Positions 16,721 to 27,981 of a stretch of DNA of 64,000 bases are shown here, one piece after another. The notes beneath the pieces are model-generated. The model worked only from the letters and a program-made list of their open reading frames with translations. It searched no databases and was not told the DNA's origin. The stretch's first letter is position 1. Every line of letters starts with the position of its first letter. This DNA comes from Terriglobia bacterium (lineage in GTDB: Bacteria > Acidobacteriota > Terriglobia > Terriglobales > Acidobacteriaceae): contig JAIQFO010000001.1 in NCBI GenBank assembly GCA_020073215.1, positions 62,001 to 126,000 of the forward strand. Direction: 5' to 3'. The translations under genes were made by a program, and so were the position numbers.

Positions 16721-17842
16721 TTAACTGCGAATGCCGGCCATCAACGTCTCGATCTCAGCCTTTTGCTCTCCGGTGAGCGGTAAGAAAGGCAGCCGCGACG
16801 GGCCTCCATAGTAGCCGTTCAGGTCCAGGGCGTACTTCACGCCGGGGACGCCTAGTTCACTGACCACCCGCTGAGCAGCCAGCTTCACCCGCTCTTGCTT
16901 CTCACGGGCGAGAGCGTGGTCTCCGTCTTTGAGCGCGGCGTAGATTTCGTAGCACGCCATGGGCGCGGGGCAGGCGAAAGCGAGGATGGCGCCGACTGCG
17001 CCCAAGCCCAGTGATGGTTCCAACTGGTGCGCGGCGCCGACCATGACCTGGAACCCGACTTCCTTCTGCCGCGTCTTGAGTTTGCCCACCACCGTCACCG
17101 CGGCGGATGAGGGCTTTGTGGCGGGGTCTGCGTGGACGGGCGAGGACGCCCGTCTCTCCGCCGATTCGGCGGACCCAGCGAGCGAGGCCACACTCACCAG
17201 TTCCCTGCTCTGCTTTTCGCTTTCGGCTGCTGCCGCCTTCAACATGCGCGGAGTCACGGCCTCAAACGTCTCTGTCACCGTCGCCTGCCGCTTCACATGA
17301 CGCGTGCCCACGACCATCTGTTTCACCTTGTCGAGGTTGCCGCTCGATTCTTTGATAGCCGCAATGTTGGGATGGCCGGCAAGTTCGATCACGACTTCGG
17401 CGGGAATGTCGTATCCGGTGGCTTGCGGAAAGTTGTAAATGATAACCGGCAGCGCAGACCGGTCAGCCACCGTGCGATAGAAGGCGAGCAGGTTCGCCGG
17501 CAGCATCTGCTTTTTGTAGTAGTGCGGAGTGCGCACCATAGCGGCGTCATAGCCGAGCTCGGCCGCATAGTCGGTGAGCCGCAGCGTTTCCTTCGCAGAC
17601 TCGATACCCGTGCCTGCGATCATCACTTTATTGGGCGCGGCGGCAGCGATGGCGGCCTTGAGGACTTCGCGGCGCTCCTGGTCGGAAAGCAGAATCGCTT
17701 CGCCCGTCGAGCCTTGCACGACAATGCCCGCGACGGGCGTGCGCGAGTAGCGCTCGACATTCGACTCGAGCTTTTTGTAATAGACTTCGCCGTCAGGATA
17801 GAAGGGCGTCGTGATCGGCGGAAAGATTCCGGATAAAAGCAT
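16721..17842 (-). CDS. DapA-family (dihydrodipicolinate synthase-like) aldolase with insertion
   Basis: 373 aa, longer than the usual 290-310. The TIM-barrel motifs are complete: GSTGEA near 45, Tyr136 in IIYNFP and Schiff-base Lys164 in AAIKESSGN. The reaction is pyruvate-dependent aldol cleavage or condensation; lysine synthesis or sugar-acid breakdown are both possible. Residues about 222-253 (containing SAERRASSPVHADP) form an extra segment encoded by two adjacent DNA palindromes that resemble the dispersed repeats of this chromosome. After the insert the family sequence resumes with KTRQKEVGFQVMVGAAH. The gene stays open, so the insert is probably tolerated as a surface loop. Confidence 0.88.
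   Translation of the reverse strand: MLLSGIFPPITTPFYPDGEVYYKKLESNVERYSRTPVAGIVVQGSTGEAILLSDQERREVLKAAIAAAAPNKVMIAGTGIESAKETLRLTDYAAELGYDAAMVRTPHYYKKQMLPANLLAFYRTVADRSALPVIIYNFPQATGYDIPAEVVIELAGHPNIAAIKESSGNLDKVKQMVVGTRHVKRQATVTETFEAVTPRMLKAAAAESEKQSRELVSVASLAGSAESAERRASSPVHADPATKPSSAAVTVVGKLKTRQKEVGFQVMVGAAHQLEPSLGLGAVGAILAFACPAPMACYEIYAALKDGDHALAREKQERVKLAAQRVVSELGVPGVKYALDLNGYYGGPSRLPFLPLTGEQKAEIETLMAGIRS
17084..17176. repeat. palindromic repeat inside the DapA-family coding sequence
   Basis: Contains GACGGGCGAGGACGCCCGTC (arms GACGGGCG/CGCCCGTC) and the adjacent hairpin TCCGCCGATTCGGCGGA. The first hairpin is nearly the same as the intergenic palindrome at 26423-26444. Both are read in frame as part of the protein. 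Confidence 0.7.
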
Positions 17843-17861
17843 GTTGTACCTCAGTCGTTAG

Positions 17862-17998
17862 TGGCTAGAACTCGTCTCATAAATGGTTTTGGGAAGGGCA
17901 CGGCTTCAGCCGTGCCGCTACCGGCCAATAACAACGAGGGCTTTAGCCCCTGAGGGCCGCTTGCTCTGAAAACCATTTATGAGACTACTTCTAGCCAT
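17862..17998. repeat. MITE-like element with long terminal inverted repeats and family C core
   Basis: About 137 bp. The ends pair as imperfect inverted repeats of about 28 bp (TGGCTAGAA...TCTCATAAATGGTTTT against its reverse complement ending TTCTAGCCA). The interior holds a GGCACGGCTTCAGCCGTGCC hairpin and GGGCTTTAGCCCC. It lies upstream of the DapA-family start, between it and carB. No transposase gene inside. Confidence 0.7.
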
Positions 17999-18053
17999 TT
18001 AGTCGTAACCATTATAAGTTGCGTACATAGGCAGTCCCCGTAAACGCTCTGTC

Positions 18054-21358
<3,305 letters not shown>

Positions 21359-21359
<1 letters not shown>

Positions 21360-21793
21360 TATGTTGATGGCCTGAATAATATTGTGACCGTTTGTTCAGT
21401 TCTTCCAGTGTTTTGGTCGAACGAGAACACAGGACTTAGAGAACATTTCCCGCCGTCATAGTCCTTTTCCAAAAAAATCGGAAATGCGATCTGAGGGGAG
21501 TTCTTCACTACAACAAAATAACGCCCCGCTGCGAGCTTGCCGGAATTGAACGTACCCTTCGTGTCGGTTCGCAAATCAGTGATCACGTCGGCGTCCCAAC
21601 AACAAGGGGCGTGCGTCGACTTTGATCGATACAGCGTTAAGTCGGTATCCTTCAACACCGTACTCTTTTGCTTGTCAACGATTCGAATCTGGCCGCACAA
21701 CTCGCGGCTAACGTGCCAAGACACTCGGGTGCAGGCGACGCACGAGAAGGCAACGGAAACGACGAGCAGCAGTCTACTGAAGTGCGCTCTCAC
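21359..21793 (-). CDS. small exported protein between carA and carB
   Basis: 144 aa starting [20 protein letters not shown]; a signal peptide with a Cys at the cleavage region (VAFSCVAC) suggests a lipoprotein, though the lipobox is not canonical. Two Cys pairs (ELCGQIR, APCCWD, GGKCS) hint at disulfides. The GTG start at 21793 overlaps the carA stop (GTGA), with GGAGG about 10 bp upstream; its own stop overlaps the carB ATG. It is thus embedded in the car operon by two overlaps. No function recognised; a periplasmic protein has no obvious job in carbamoyl phosphate synthesis. The segment [18 protein letters not shown] resembles carboxypeptidase-regulatory-like beta domains. Confidence 0.8.
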
Positions 21794-22920
21794 CGCTTGC
21801 ACTCCTCCATCATTTTCACAAAATCCTTAAACAGGTAATGCGAATCGTGCGGCCCTGGCGCCGCCTCCGGGTGGTACTGCACCGTGAACAGCGGCAAATT
21901 CCGGTGCCGCATCCCCTCCAAAGTCGAGTCGTTTAGATCCATGTGCGTCAACTCAACTTCGCTTTGCGGCAGCGAATCAGGATCGACGGCGAAGTTATGG
22001 TTATGCGCTGTGATCTCGATCTTGCCCGTGGCCAACTGCTTCACCGGATGATTCCCGCCGTGGTGGCCGAATTTCAGTTTGAAGGTCTTCCCTCCGAGTG
22101 CAATGCCCGTGAGTTGATGTCCCAGGCAGATTCCGAAAATCGGCTGCCGCCCCATCAGCCGCCGAATGTTGTCAACCGCGTAGGTGCAAGGCTCGGGATC
22201 ACCAGGGCCATTCGACAGAAACACGCCGTCGGGCTTCAACGCGAGCACATCTTCTGCAGTAGTCTGCGCCGGGACGACCGTCACCTTGCAACCTTCTCCG
22301 CGCAGCTTGCGCAGGATGTTCTGCTTGATGCCGAAGTCGTAGGCGACCACGTGGAAGCGCGCCGGTTCGTCTTTTACTCCGACCACTTCGTCGGGCAGGT
22401 GTGAGCGCTCGCCCGTCTCCCACACATAGGTGTGGTTGGTCGAAACGACTTTGGCGAGATCCTGGCCGTCCATCTTCGGAATCGCGCGCGCCTTGGCTAC
22501 TAGCTTGTCGGACTCCTCTTCGAGGGTCGAGATCACGCCCCGCATCACGCCGTAGGTGCGCAGATGGCGGACCAGCGCTCGCGTGTCGATCTCAGCGAGC
22601 ACCGGAATCTTGAACTGTTCCATGAACTCGTCGGTCACCTGCTGCGAGCGCCAGTTGGAACTCACTTTCGAAAACTCGCGCACAATCAGTCCCTCGATAT
22701 ACGGACGCACGGCCTCGCTGTCTTCAGGATTGGTGCCGTAGTTTCCGATTTCGGGGTTGGTCAGGACGACGATCTGCCCCGCGTAAGAGGGGTCGGTGAA
22801 AATTTCCTGGTAGCCGGTAATGGAAGTATTAAAAACGACTTCGCCGGAGCACTCGCCTTTGGCGCCGTAGCCTTTGCCTCGGAAGACTCTGCCGTCTTCG
22901 AGCGCAAGGATCGCTTGCAT
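21790..22920 (-). CDS. carA: carbamoyl-phosphate synthase small subunit
   Basis: 376 aa. The glutaminase subunit that feeds ammonia to CarB. The N-terminal CPSase_sm domain begins LALEDGRVFRGKGYGAKGE with TGYQEIFTDPSYAGQ; the C-terminal class I amidotransferase has the nucleophile in FGICLGHQ and the His/Glu pair in VQYHPEAAPGP. CAGGAG lies 6 bp before the ATG, and a CCTAAAATCC -10-like site about 12 bp further upstream. First gene of carA, small exported protein, carB. Confidence 0.98.
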   Translation of the reverse strand: MQAILALEDGRVFRGKGYGAKGECSGEVVFNTSITGYQEIFTDPSYAGQIVVLTNPEIGNYGTNPEDSEAVRPYIEGLIVREFSKVSSNWRSQQVTDEFMEQFKIPVLAEIDTRALVRHLRTYGVMRGVISTLEEESDKLVAKARAIPKMDGQDLAKVVSTNHTYVWETGERSHLPDEVVGVKDEPARFHVVAYDFGIKQNILRKLRGEGCKVTVVPAQTTAEDVLALKPDGVFLSNGPGDPEPCTYAVDNIRRLMGRQPIFGICLGHQLTGIALGGKTFKLKFGHHGGNHPVKQLATGKIEITAHNHNFAVDPDSLPQSEVELTHMDLNDSTLEGMRHRNLPLFTVQYHPEAAPGPHDSHYLFKDFVKMMEECKR

Positions 22921-23048
22921 TGGAACTCCTGGGAGTGGATTTTAGGAAGTTTAGCAGGAGACAGACAGATGGTGTCAGCTATTTCGCGGTCCCAGGCGCA
23001 GATGGAAACTCGCGGGGATCTCCCCAGACAAGCCGCGGCGGCTCGAGC

Positions 23049-23077
23049 AAAAAAAAGCCTACCCGAGAAGGGCAGGC
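23049..23077 (-). terminator. Rho-independent terminator of the S53 peptidase gene
   Basis: On the minus strand: stem GCCTGCCC / GGGTAGGC with loop TTCTC, followed by eight T. It lies 20 bp past the stop of the peptidase gene. Confidence 0.85.
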
Positions 23078-23096
23078 CGTTCTTGCGAATCGGGTT

Positions 23097-24317
23097 CTAC
23101 TTGCCCAACTTCCCTTTGTCGACCCCTACGCCCGTGCAGAAGTCCCACCCCGCGACCGCGGAGTAGCCCGCATACGGACCACAGTAGCCGGTCGCGATGC
23201 CGCGGAAGTCTGCTGTGTTGGCCATGTTGGCGTAGATGGTCGTCAACTCCGCGTTGGTTGAGGCCGCGAAACTGCCCGCCGAATTGACGATGCCAGCCAG
23301 CGAAGGCGAGGCCACGCTGGTTCCGCCCACGATGTACCACCCGCCCTGGTCGGAAACCAGCACCCAAACTCCGGTGATGGGATTGGAATCAAAGGACAGG
23401 TCGGGAACGCCACGGAAATTCCCCACGAGAGTGATTCCGTTCTGGTAGCTGGGACGCGCTTCAATCGAGCTCACGCCGCCGCCGGCGGAGTCCCACGGAA
23501 CCTCGGACAAAAAGTTGCCGGTGGACGGATTGCGGCGCACGGTCGTTCCGCCCGCCGAGACCACGTTGGGCGATGCGCCTGGCCAGATCGTGCCCGGACT
23601 GTCTCCAGAAGACGCGAAGAACACGACATTCGTCTTGACGAAGTGGGAGTCATACGCAGTCTCGCCCGAGAACTCGCTCCCTCCCCAACTGTTAGACACC
23701 TCACCTCCGCCAGCGGCATTGACCATTTTGCTGGCCACGTCTTCCGCAGCCAGCAGGTCGGTAAAGCTGTTGGAAGCCGCTTCGACCAGAACGATCTTGG
23801 CACCGGGAGCCATGGCATGGGCCCACTGCACGTCCAACGACTCTTCAATTTCCCAGCCTGCGTCATAAGGCGGTTTGGTTCCGCTGGCATAGACTTTCTG
23901 GAAGCTTGCCGCCGGCAGTGCAAACTGAGTCGAAAAAGCTGCCAGGTCGCTGGCCGCATTCGGGGCGTCGAACGCATCCACGATGGCGATCATCTTGGTC
24001 CCGCCCGTGGGGTTCTTAGTCACCGTATTCGGATTGCAGCCCGAAACCACTGTGGCCAGGTGATAGACGCAAGCCAGTGAGGCCGGCGTCTCATAGGCAT
24101 ACCCGGAGAACGGCGGTCCAAAAGGTTGCGCATTCTGCATCGGCTCCGTGGGCAGGAATATGTGGATATTCGTGTGCGCGCGTTTTGCGAAGTCGCTGGG
24201 TCGTTCAATGCTCGAATCAGGAGTAAATACCTTCCCGCTGACCGGCCTGATCTGAGCCGGAGCGAGGCTCGTTACAACGAGCACCAGGGCGAGAACCGTT
24301 ACCGAAAACAACTTCAT
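23097..24317 (-). CDS. S53 (sedolisin-type) serine-carboxyl peptidase
   Basis: 406 aa. Signal peptide MKLFSVTVLALVLVVTSLAPAQ. The sedolisin triad is visible: E158 and D162 in EIEESLDVQWAHAMAPGA, oxyanion Asp239 in FFASSGDSPG, and nucleophile Ser334 in GGTSVASPSL. These are exported acid-active endopeptidases. Most family members carry an N-terminal pro-domain of about 180 residues; here only some 100 residues precede the catalytic core, so the pro-domain is short or absent. The calcium-site segment near the C-terminus (GWDFCTGVGVDKG) is present. Own terminator downstream; single-gene unit. Confidence 0.92.
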   Translation of the reverse strand: MKLFSVTVLALVLVVTSLAPAQIRPVSGKVFTPDSSIERPSDFAKRAHTNIHIFLPTEPMQNAQPFGPPFSGYAYETPASLACVYHLATVVSGCNPNTVTKNPTGGTKMIAIVDAFDAPNAASDLAAFSTQFALPAASFQKVYASGTKPPYDAGWEIEESLDVQWAHAMAPGAKIVLVEAASNSFTDLLAAEDVASKMVNAAGGGEVSNSWGGSEFSGETAYDSHFVKTNVVFFASSGDSPGTIWPGASPNVVSAGGTTVRRNPSTGNFLSEVPWDSAGGGVSSIEARPSYQNGITLVGNFRGVPDLSFDSNPITGVWVLVSDQGGWYIVGGTSVASPSLAGIVNSAGSFAASTNAELTTIYANMANTADFRGIATGYCGPYAGYSAVAGWDFCTGVGVDKGKLGK

Positions 24318-24485
24318 ATTCCAGATTTCCTTTGCTTGGTTTGGTGGCCCATTTGGCTAAACTGGGAGGGGTTTTCCGATTCTCGCGCAAGTCTGCCTGC
24401 GACCCTGAACGCTGTCAAGATGAAAGAATTTGCAATAGGGGAGGTTGTGCTCCGGACACAGTCTGCCCTTACCCGTTCCGCCAAT

Positions 24486-25082
24486 TCAGAACACAAATGG
24501 AACAAACCGCTTGGTTCGCTGCATGTATTCCCGATAGGGCTCTCCGATGGAGGTTGCGAGCGCCCGTTCTTCCACCCGCACGCGGTAGGCATAGGTAAGA
24601 GCGCCCATCCCCGCCAGGATCAGGGCGCTCAGCCAGTTGGTGAGCGCCAGTCCGGTGCCCAGGTACATGATCATACCGCCAGAGTAGGAAGGATGCCGAA
24701 CCAGGCGATAGGGGCCGGCATCAATCACCGGCTGGTCCGCCTGCACCATGACATTCGCCGTGAAGTAGCGCCCGAGTGTCCGGAAGCAATATCGTCGGAG
24801 CATCGAACCCGCCAGCAGAATCAGGATGCCGGCAGCGAACCACGCAGTCCGATGATGCAGCAGCGCGAACTTCGACCAGGACGCAACGGTGAACGACGCC
24901 GGAAACGCCAGCCATCCCGCGAGCATGATGAGCCGCATGGATCCCCGGTCGGCTGTTTCGCCGGCGGCTGGTTTCGCGCGGGCGATGAGAGCAAATTCCG
25001 GCCCATAGGCAAACAGGAATGCTGCCCAGAAAATCCAGGCATAGGGAGAAACGTATGCCAGGGGCGCGATGTGCGAAGTCAT
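24486..25082 (-). CDS. isoprenylcysteine methyltransferase-like (ICMT/PEMT) membrane protein
   Basis: 198 aa with about five hydrophobic segments. The C-terminal motifs GPYRLVRHPSYSG and VEERALATSIGEPYREY are those of the ICMT/phospholipid methyltransferase superfamily, which uses S-adenosylmethionine at the membrane. The substrate of bacterial members is generally unknown. ATG 25082 is preferred to an upstream TTG at 25106, which lies in a repetitive AACTGATAACTGAAAACTG stretch. Confidence 0.85.
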   Translation of the reverse strand: MTSHIAPLAYVSPYAWIFWAAFLFAYGPEFALIARAKPAAGETADRGSMRLIMLAGWLAFPASFTVASWSKFALLHHRTAWFAAGILILLAGSMLRRYCFRTLGRYFTANVMVQADQPVIDAGPYRLVRHPSYSGGMIMYLGTGLALTNWLSALILAGMGALTYAYRVRVEERALATSIGEPYREYMQRTKRFVPFVF

Positions 25083-25125
25083 GTTGGTCTTACTGAAAAC
25101 TGACAACTGATAACTGAAAACTGCC

Positions 25126-25701
25126 TTACCGCAGCCTTCCCAGCTTCTCCATCGGCCAATATCCGAAGACGGCTTTGCCGTAGATGTAGCGCTCGTTCAC
25201 GGGACCGAAGTCGCGGCTGTCGTTCGACATGGTGCGATGGTCGCCGAGAACGAAGAAGCTGTTGGCCGGAACCACCACTTCGCCGTAGGAGCGGGCGTCG
25301 GCGTACTCGCTGGGAACGTAGTCCTCGTCGAGGGCCTCGCCGTTCACGAAGACCTTGCCGTTTTCGATGCGGATGCGGTCGCCGGCCACGCCGATCACGC
25401 GCTTGATGTAGCTTTTCGAAGTGTCGCGCGGATAGCGGAAGACGACGATGTCGCCGCGTTCGATCGGCTCCCAGCGATAAACGAACTTGTTGACAAAGAT
25501 GCGCTCCTGGTCTTCGAGGCCGGGCATCATGCTGGTGCCTTCCACCTTCACCGGCTGGTAAAGGAAGATAATGATGAACGCGGAAATGGCGAGCGAGACC
25601 ATTAGGTCTCGCGCCCATACCGCCACCACGGGCAGCGGGCGAGAAGCAGATTCTTTTGTCGCAACCGGAACCGGAGGCTGAGAATTCCCCACGTCAGACA
25701 T
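25126..25701 (-). CDS. lepB: signal peptidase I
   Basis: 191 aa. Membrane protease that removes Sec and Tat signal peptides. One N-terminal membrane helix (DLMVSLAISAFIIIFLYQPV), catalytic Ser in EGTSMMPGL, general-base Lys in YIKRVIGVAGD, and box E GDHRTMSNDSRDFG. The start may be ATG 25701 or a GTG at 25710; ATG is chosen. It suits the many exported proteins in this window. A large inverted repeat lies directly upstream. Confidence 0.95.
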   Translation of the reverse strand: MSDVGNSQPPVPVATKESASRPLPVVAVWARDLMVSLAISAFIIIFLYQPVKVEGTSMMPGLEDQERIFVNKFVYRWEPIERGDIVVFRYPRDTSKSYIKRVIGVAGDRIRIENGKVFVNGEALDEDYVPSEYADARSYGEVVVPANSFFVLGDHRTMSNDSRDFGPVNERYIYGKAVFGYWPMEKLGRLR

Positions 25702-25727
25702 CGTGTTCACATTCTATACGAGAGGTC

Positions 25728-25843
25728 AGAGGTTAGAGGTCAGAGGTTAGAGGTTAGAGGTCAGATTGCAGAGGTAAAGAATCAGGTCGGGTTTTACCTC
25801 TGCAATCTGACCTCTAACCTCTGACCCTTTTCCCTCTGACCTT
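25728..25843. repeat. heptamer-rich inverted repeat upstream of lepB
   Basis: The left part repeats GAGGTCAGAGGTTAGAG-like units; a 30-bp arm at 25749-25778 is perfectly complementary to 25793-25822, with a 14-bp loop. It sits in the divergent gap between lepB and the DUF420 gene. Confidence 0.9.
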
Positions 25844-25882
25844 GCCAAGACGCTTCGTTCCCCGTACAACTAGACTTCTCCC

Positions 25883-26305
25883 GTGACCGACTACTCCATC
25901 TTCCCGAAGATCAACGCCACCCTGAACGGATCGAGCGCGTTGCTGCTGGTCACCGGACGCGTGCTCATCGGCCGCGGCCAGCGGGCGGCGCACCGCGCCG
26001 TGATGTTGACCGCGCTCGGAACCTCTTCCCTTTTCCTGGTTTCGTACCTTTACTACCACTATCACGTGGGTTCTGTGCATTTTCGCGGGACCGGTTGGAC
26101 GCGGCCCCTCTACTTTACGATCCTGATCTCTCACACCATCCTGGCCGCGGTCATTGTGCCGATGGTGATCATCACGCTTACCCGCGCCTTGCGGGAGCAA
26201 TTTGACCGGCATAGGGCCATCGCGCGCTGGACCTTTCCCCTCTGGCTCTACGTCTCGGTGACCGGCGTGATCGTCTACCTGATGCTGTATCAGATATTTG
26301 TTTGA
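25883..26305 (+). CDS. DUF420 family membrane protein (YozB-like)
   Basis: 140 aa with four hydrophobic helices; the order (NATLNGSSALLLVTG, HRAVMLTALGTSSLFLVSY, YFTILISHTILAAVIVP, WLYVSVTGVIVYLML) and conserved His residues are those of DUF420, often found beside cytochrome oxidase assembly genes. Here no oxidase gene adjoins. The start is GTG at 25883; no Shine-Dalgarno, but TAGACT ends 6 bp before it, suggesting a leaderless transcript. Confidence 0.85.
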   Translation: MTDYSIFPKINATLNGSSALLLVTGRVLIGRGQRAAHRAVMLTALGTSSLFLVSYLYYHYHVGSVHFRGTGWTRPLYFTILISHTILAAVIVPMVIITLTRALREQFDRHRAIARWTFPLWLYVSVTGVIVYLMLYQIFV

Positions 26306-26331
26306 CAATCTTCCGCGTTTACTTCGCCGCT

Positions 26332-26393
26332 GTAGAGACGGGGCTCGCCCCGTCTCCGTCCGCGGCGGGAGATGCGGCAAGCCGCGTCTCTAC
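26332..26393. repeat. family A double-hairpin repeat, copy 5
   Basis: GACGGGGCTCGCCCCGTC and GATGCGGCAAGCCGCGTC, closed by GTAGAGAC/GTCTCTAC. It lies 26 bp after the DUF420 gene stop. Confidence 0.85.
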
Positions 26394-26422
26394 ATCAGTT
26401 TCGATGCTGAGCTCGTGTGGGG

Positions 26423-26444
26423 ACGGGCGCCCTCGCCCGTCCAA
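26423..26444. repeat. palindromic repeat related to the DapA insert
   Basis: Hairpin arms GGACGGGCG/CGCCCGTCC with a 4-bp loop. It is followed at 26467-26490 by a second hairpin GTCAAGCC...GGCTTGAC. Same arms as the hairpin inside the DapA-family gene. Confidence 0.7.
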
Positions 26445-26693
26445 GCCGAGCGTACCGGGGCCCCCGTCAAGCCCGGTGTTGGCTTGACGGGGTGGAGCAG
26501 CTCGGCAGCCTCCAGCAGCCACACCAACTTTGGATTCGCCATAGACCACTTCTGACGCCGTTTTAGGGGCTCGGCGTCGAAAGTCCACACGGCCCAACAC
26601 CGGCTCGATTCATCACATATTTTTGGTACGTGCGACACCGCCTCCGGACCGTCCAATTCTGTTATAGTGAGCGTCTCGAAGGAGCCCGCACTC

Positions 26694-27179
26694 ATGAGTG
26701 GAAAAAGCGTAAACAAAGTCATCCTGGTAGGAAACCTCGGCAAGGACCCCGAGATCAAGTACACCCCGCAAGGCAAGGCCGTGGCGAAGTTTTCTCTCGC
26801 CACCAACGAGCGCTACAAAGATAAAGACGGCAACTGGCAGGATCGCACCGAATGGCACAACATCGTGCTCTGGGAGCGGCTGGCGGAGATCGCCGGAGAA
26901 TACCTCAAGAAGGGCGGCAAGGTTTACATTGAAGGCCGCATTCGAACCGACTCCTGGGACGACAAGCAAACCGGCCAAAAAAAGTACATGACCAACATCA
27001 TCGGCAGTGACATCGTCCTGCTCGGCGGACGAGGCGAAGGCGGTGGTGGTGACCGTCCCGGCGGCTCGCATGGAGTCTCGACATCCGCGCCCGGAAACAA
27101 CTTCGACCAGAGCGCGCCCGAACCGCAGCACGCGCCCGCCGGCGGATCTCCGATCACGGATGAAGATATCCCGTTCTAG
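26694..27179 (+). CDS. ssb: single-stranded DNA-binding protein
   Basis: 161 aa. OB-fold from MSGKSVNKVILVGNLGKDPE through WHNIVLWERLAEIA and KVYIEGRI, then a Gly/Pro/Ser-rich linker and the acidic tip DEDIPF that recruits replication and repair partners. AAGGAG is 10 bp before the ATG at 26694. The pterin dehydratase gene starts 21 bp downstream. Confidence 0.98.
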   Translation: MSGKSVNKVILVGNLGKDPEIKYTPQGKAVAKFSLATNERYKDKDGNWQDRTEWHNIVLWERLAEIAGEYLKKGGKVYIEGRIRTDSWDDKQTGQKKYMTNIIGSDIVLLGGRGEGGGGDRPGGSHGVSTSAPGNNFDQSAPEPQHAPAGGSPITDEDIPF

Positions 27180-27200
27180 ATTCTCGCCGTAGGCAGAACT

Positions 27201-27530
27201 ATGCTCGCAGACCAAAAATGTGTCCCCTGCCACGGCGGCGTTCCGTCGTTGAAGGGAGAGAAGCTTGCGGAGCTTCACCGGCAGTTGGCGGAGCCTTCGC
27301 AGTGGAACATCGTCAACCAGCATCACATCGTGCGCGCCTTCAAGTTCCCCGATTTCAAGTCTGCCCTGGCCTTCGTGAATCGAGTTGGTGAAGTGGCCGA
27401 GGAGCAGGGCCATCATCCCGACATTCTGCTGGGATGGGGCAAGGTCGAGATCACGCTCTGGACCCACGCCGTCGATGGCCTGACCGAGTCGGACTTCATC
27501 CTGGCAGCAAAGATCGAACGACTGCTCTAA
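27201..27530 (+). CDS. 4a-hydroxytetrahydrobiopterin dehydratase (PCD)
   Basis: 109 aa. Recycles the oxidised pterin cofactor of aromatic amino acid hydroxylases; in many bacteria it has other pterin roles. The family core EEQGHHPDILLGWGKVEITL (active-site His pair) and WTHAVDGLTESDFILAAKI are clear, and the N-terminal CVPCHGG is common in bacterial members. It follows ssb by 21 bp and may share its transcript. No hydroxylase gene in the window. Confidence 0.95.
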   Translation: MLADQKCVPCHGGVPSLKGEKLAELHRQLAEPSQWNIVNQHHIVRAFKFPDFKSALAFVNRVGEVAEEQGHHPDILLGWGKVEITLWTHAVDGLTESDFILAAKIERLL

Positions 27531-27981
27531 CGCGCCAAAGCCACTATAATTTGCCAAATCCAAGGAAAGATCCCCTAGTGGTAGCCTCGCTTTTGTCAAG
27601 CTTGACTTTTTGATCGGGACGAAATGGGGGTCAAAAGCCGGTAAGAAGCAAAGGAGCCCCAACCGGACATCAGAAGCGGTTCTAACCCAAAGGAAAATAA
27701 AGACTTTATCCCTAAGCCCTTATTCCTCAAAGACCTGGCGCGAGAATCCCGCCAAAGTATTGATTCCAAAAGACCGCTCATAGGGAGGGGTACTCCCGCT
27801 ACCAACCGGCAGACACACCAAGAACCGGAAAACCCCAAAAATTCCTTTCCGCCAATCCACTACCAAGAAATTTATTTTCGGGCGAACAAACGGAGAACTA
27901 TGCTTTTCCGTCTTGGTGCCGCAGCCATTCGATAAACATCTGCTCTTTGGGTTTGTCGGAGGCCAAGTTTGCGCATTGGAT
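27531..27981. other. intergenic region with a dispersed repeat
   Basis: No gene supported. A TATAAT at 27545-27550 is not followed by any long reading frame. Positions 27711-27753 hold, on the minus strand, one copy of the repeat with core CAGGTCTTTGAGGAATAA (see 53450 and 53583). The remainder is of mixed composition and carries no coding signal. Confidence 0.5.
27711..27753 (-). repeat. CAGGTCTTTGAGGAATAA repeat, copy 1
   Basis: The minus strand reads GCGGGATTCTCGCGCCAGG then TCTTTGAGGAATAAGGGCTTA. The same block is present twice near 53.5 kb. Confidence 0.75.

Noticed and set aside
16721-17842. Frameshifted or pseudogene DapA
   Set aside because: The frame is open through the insertion and all catalytic residues are present.
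26390-26806. Minus-strand frame overlapping the ssb start and repeats
   Set aside because: It is built from repeats and the antisense of ssb, without a ribosome site.
27545-27600. Possible small RNA or degenerate tRNA after the TATAAT at 27545
   Set aside because: Only a D-loop-like GTGGTAGC can be seen; no acceptor or anticodon stem forms.
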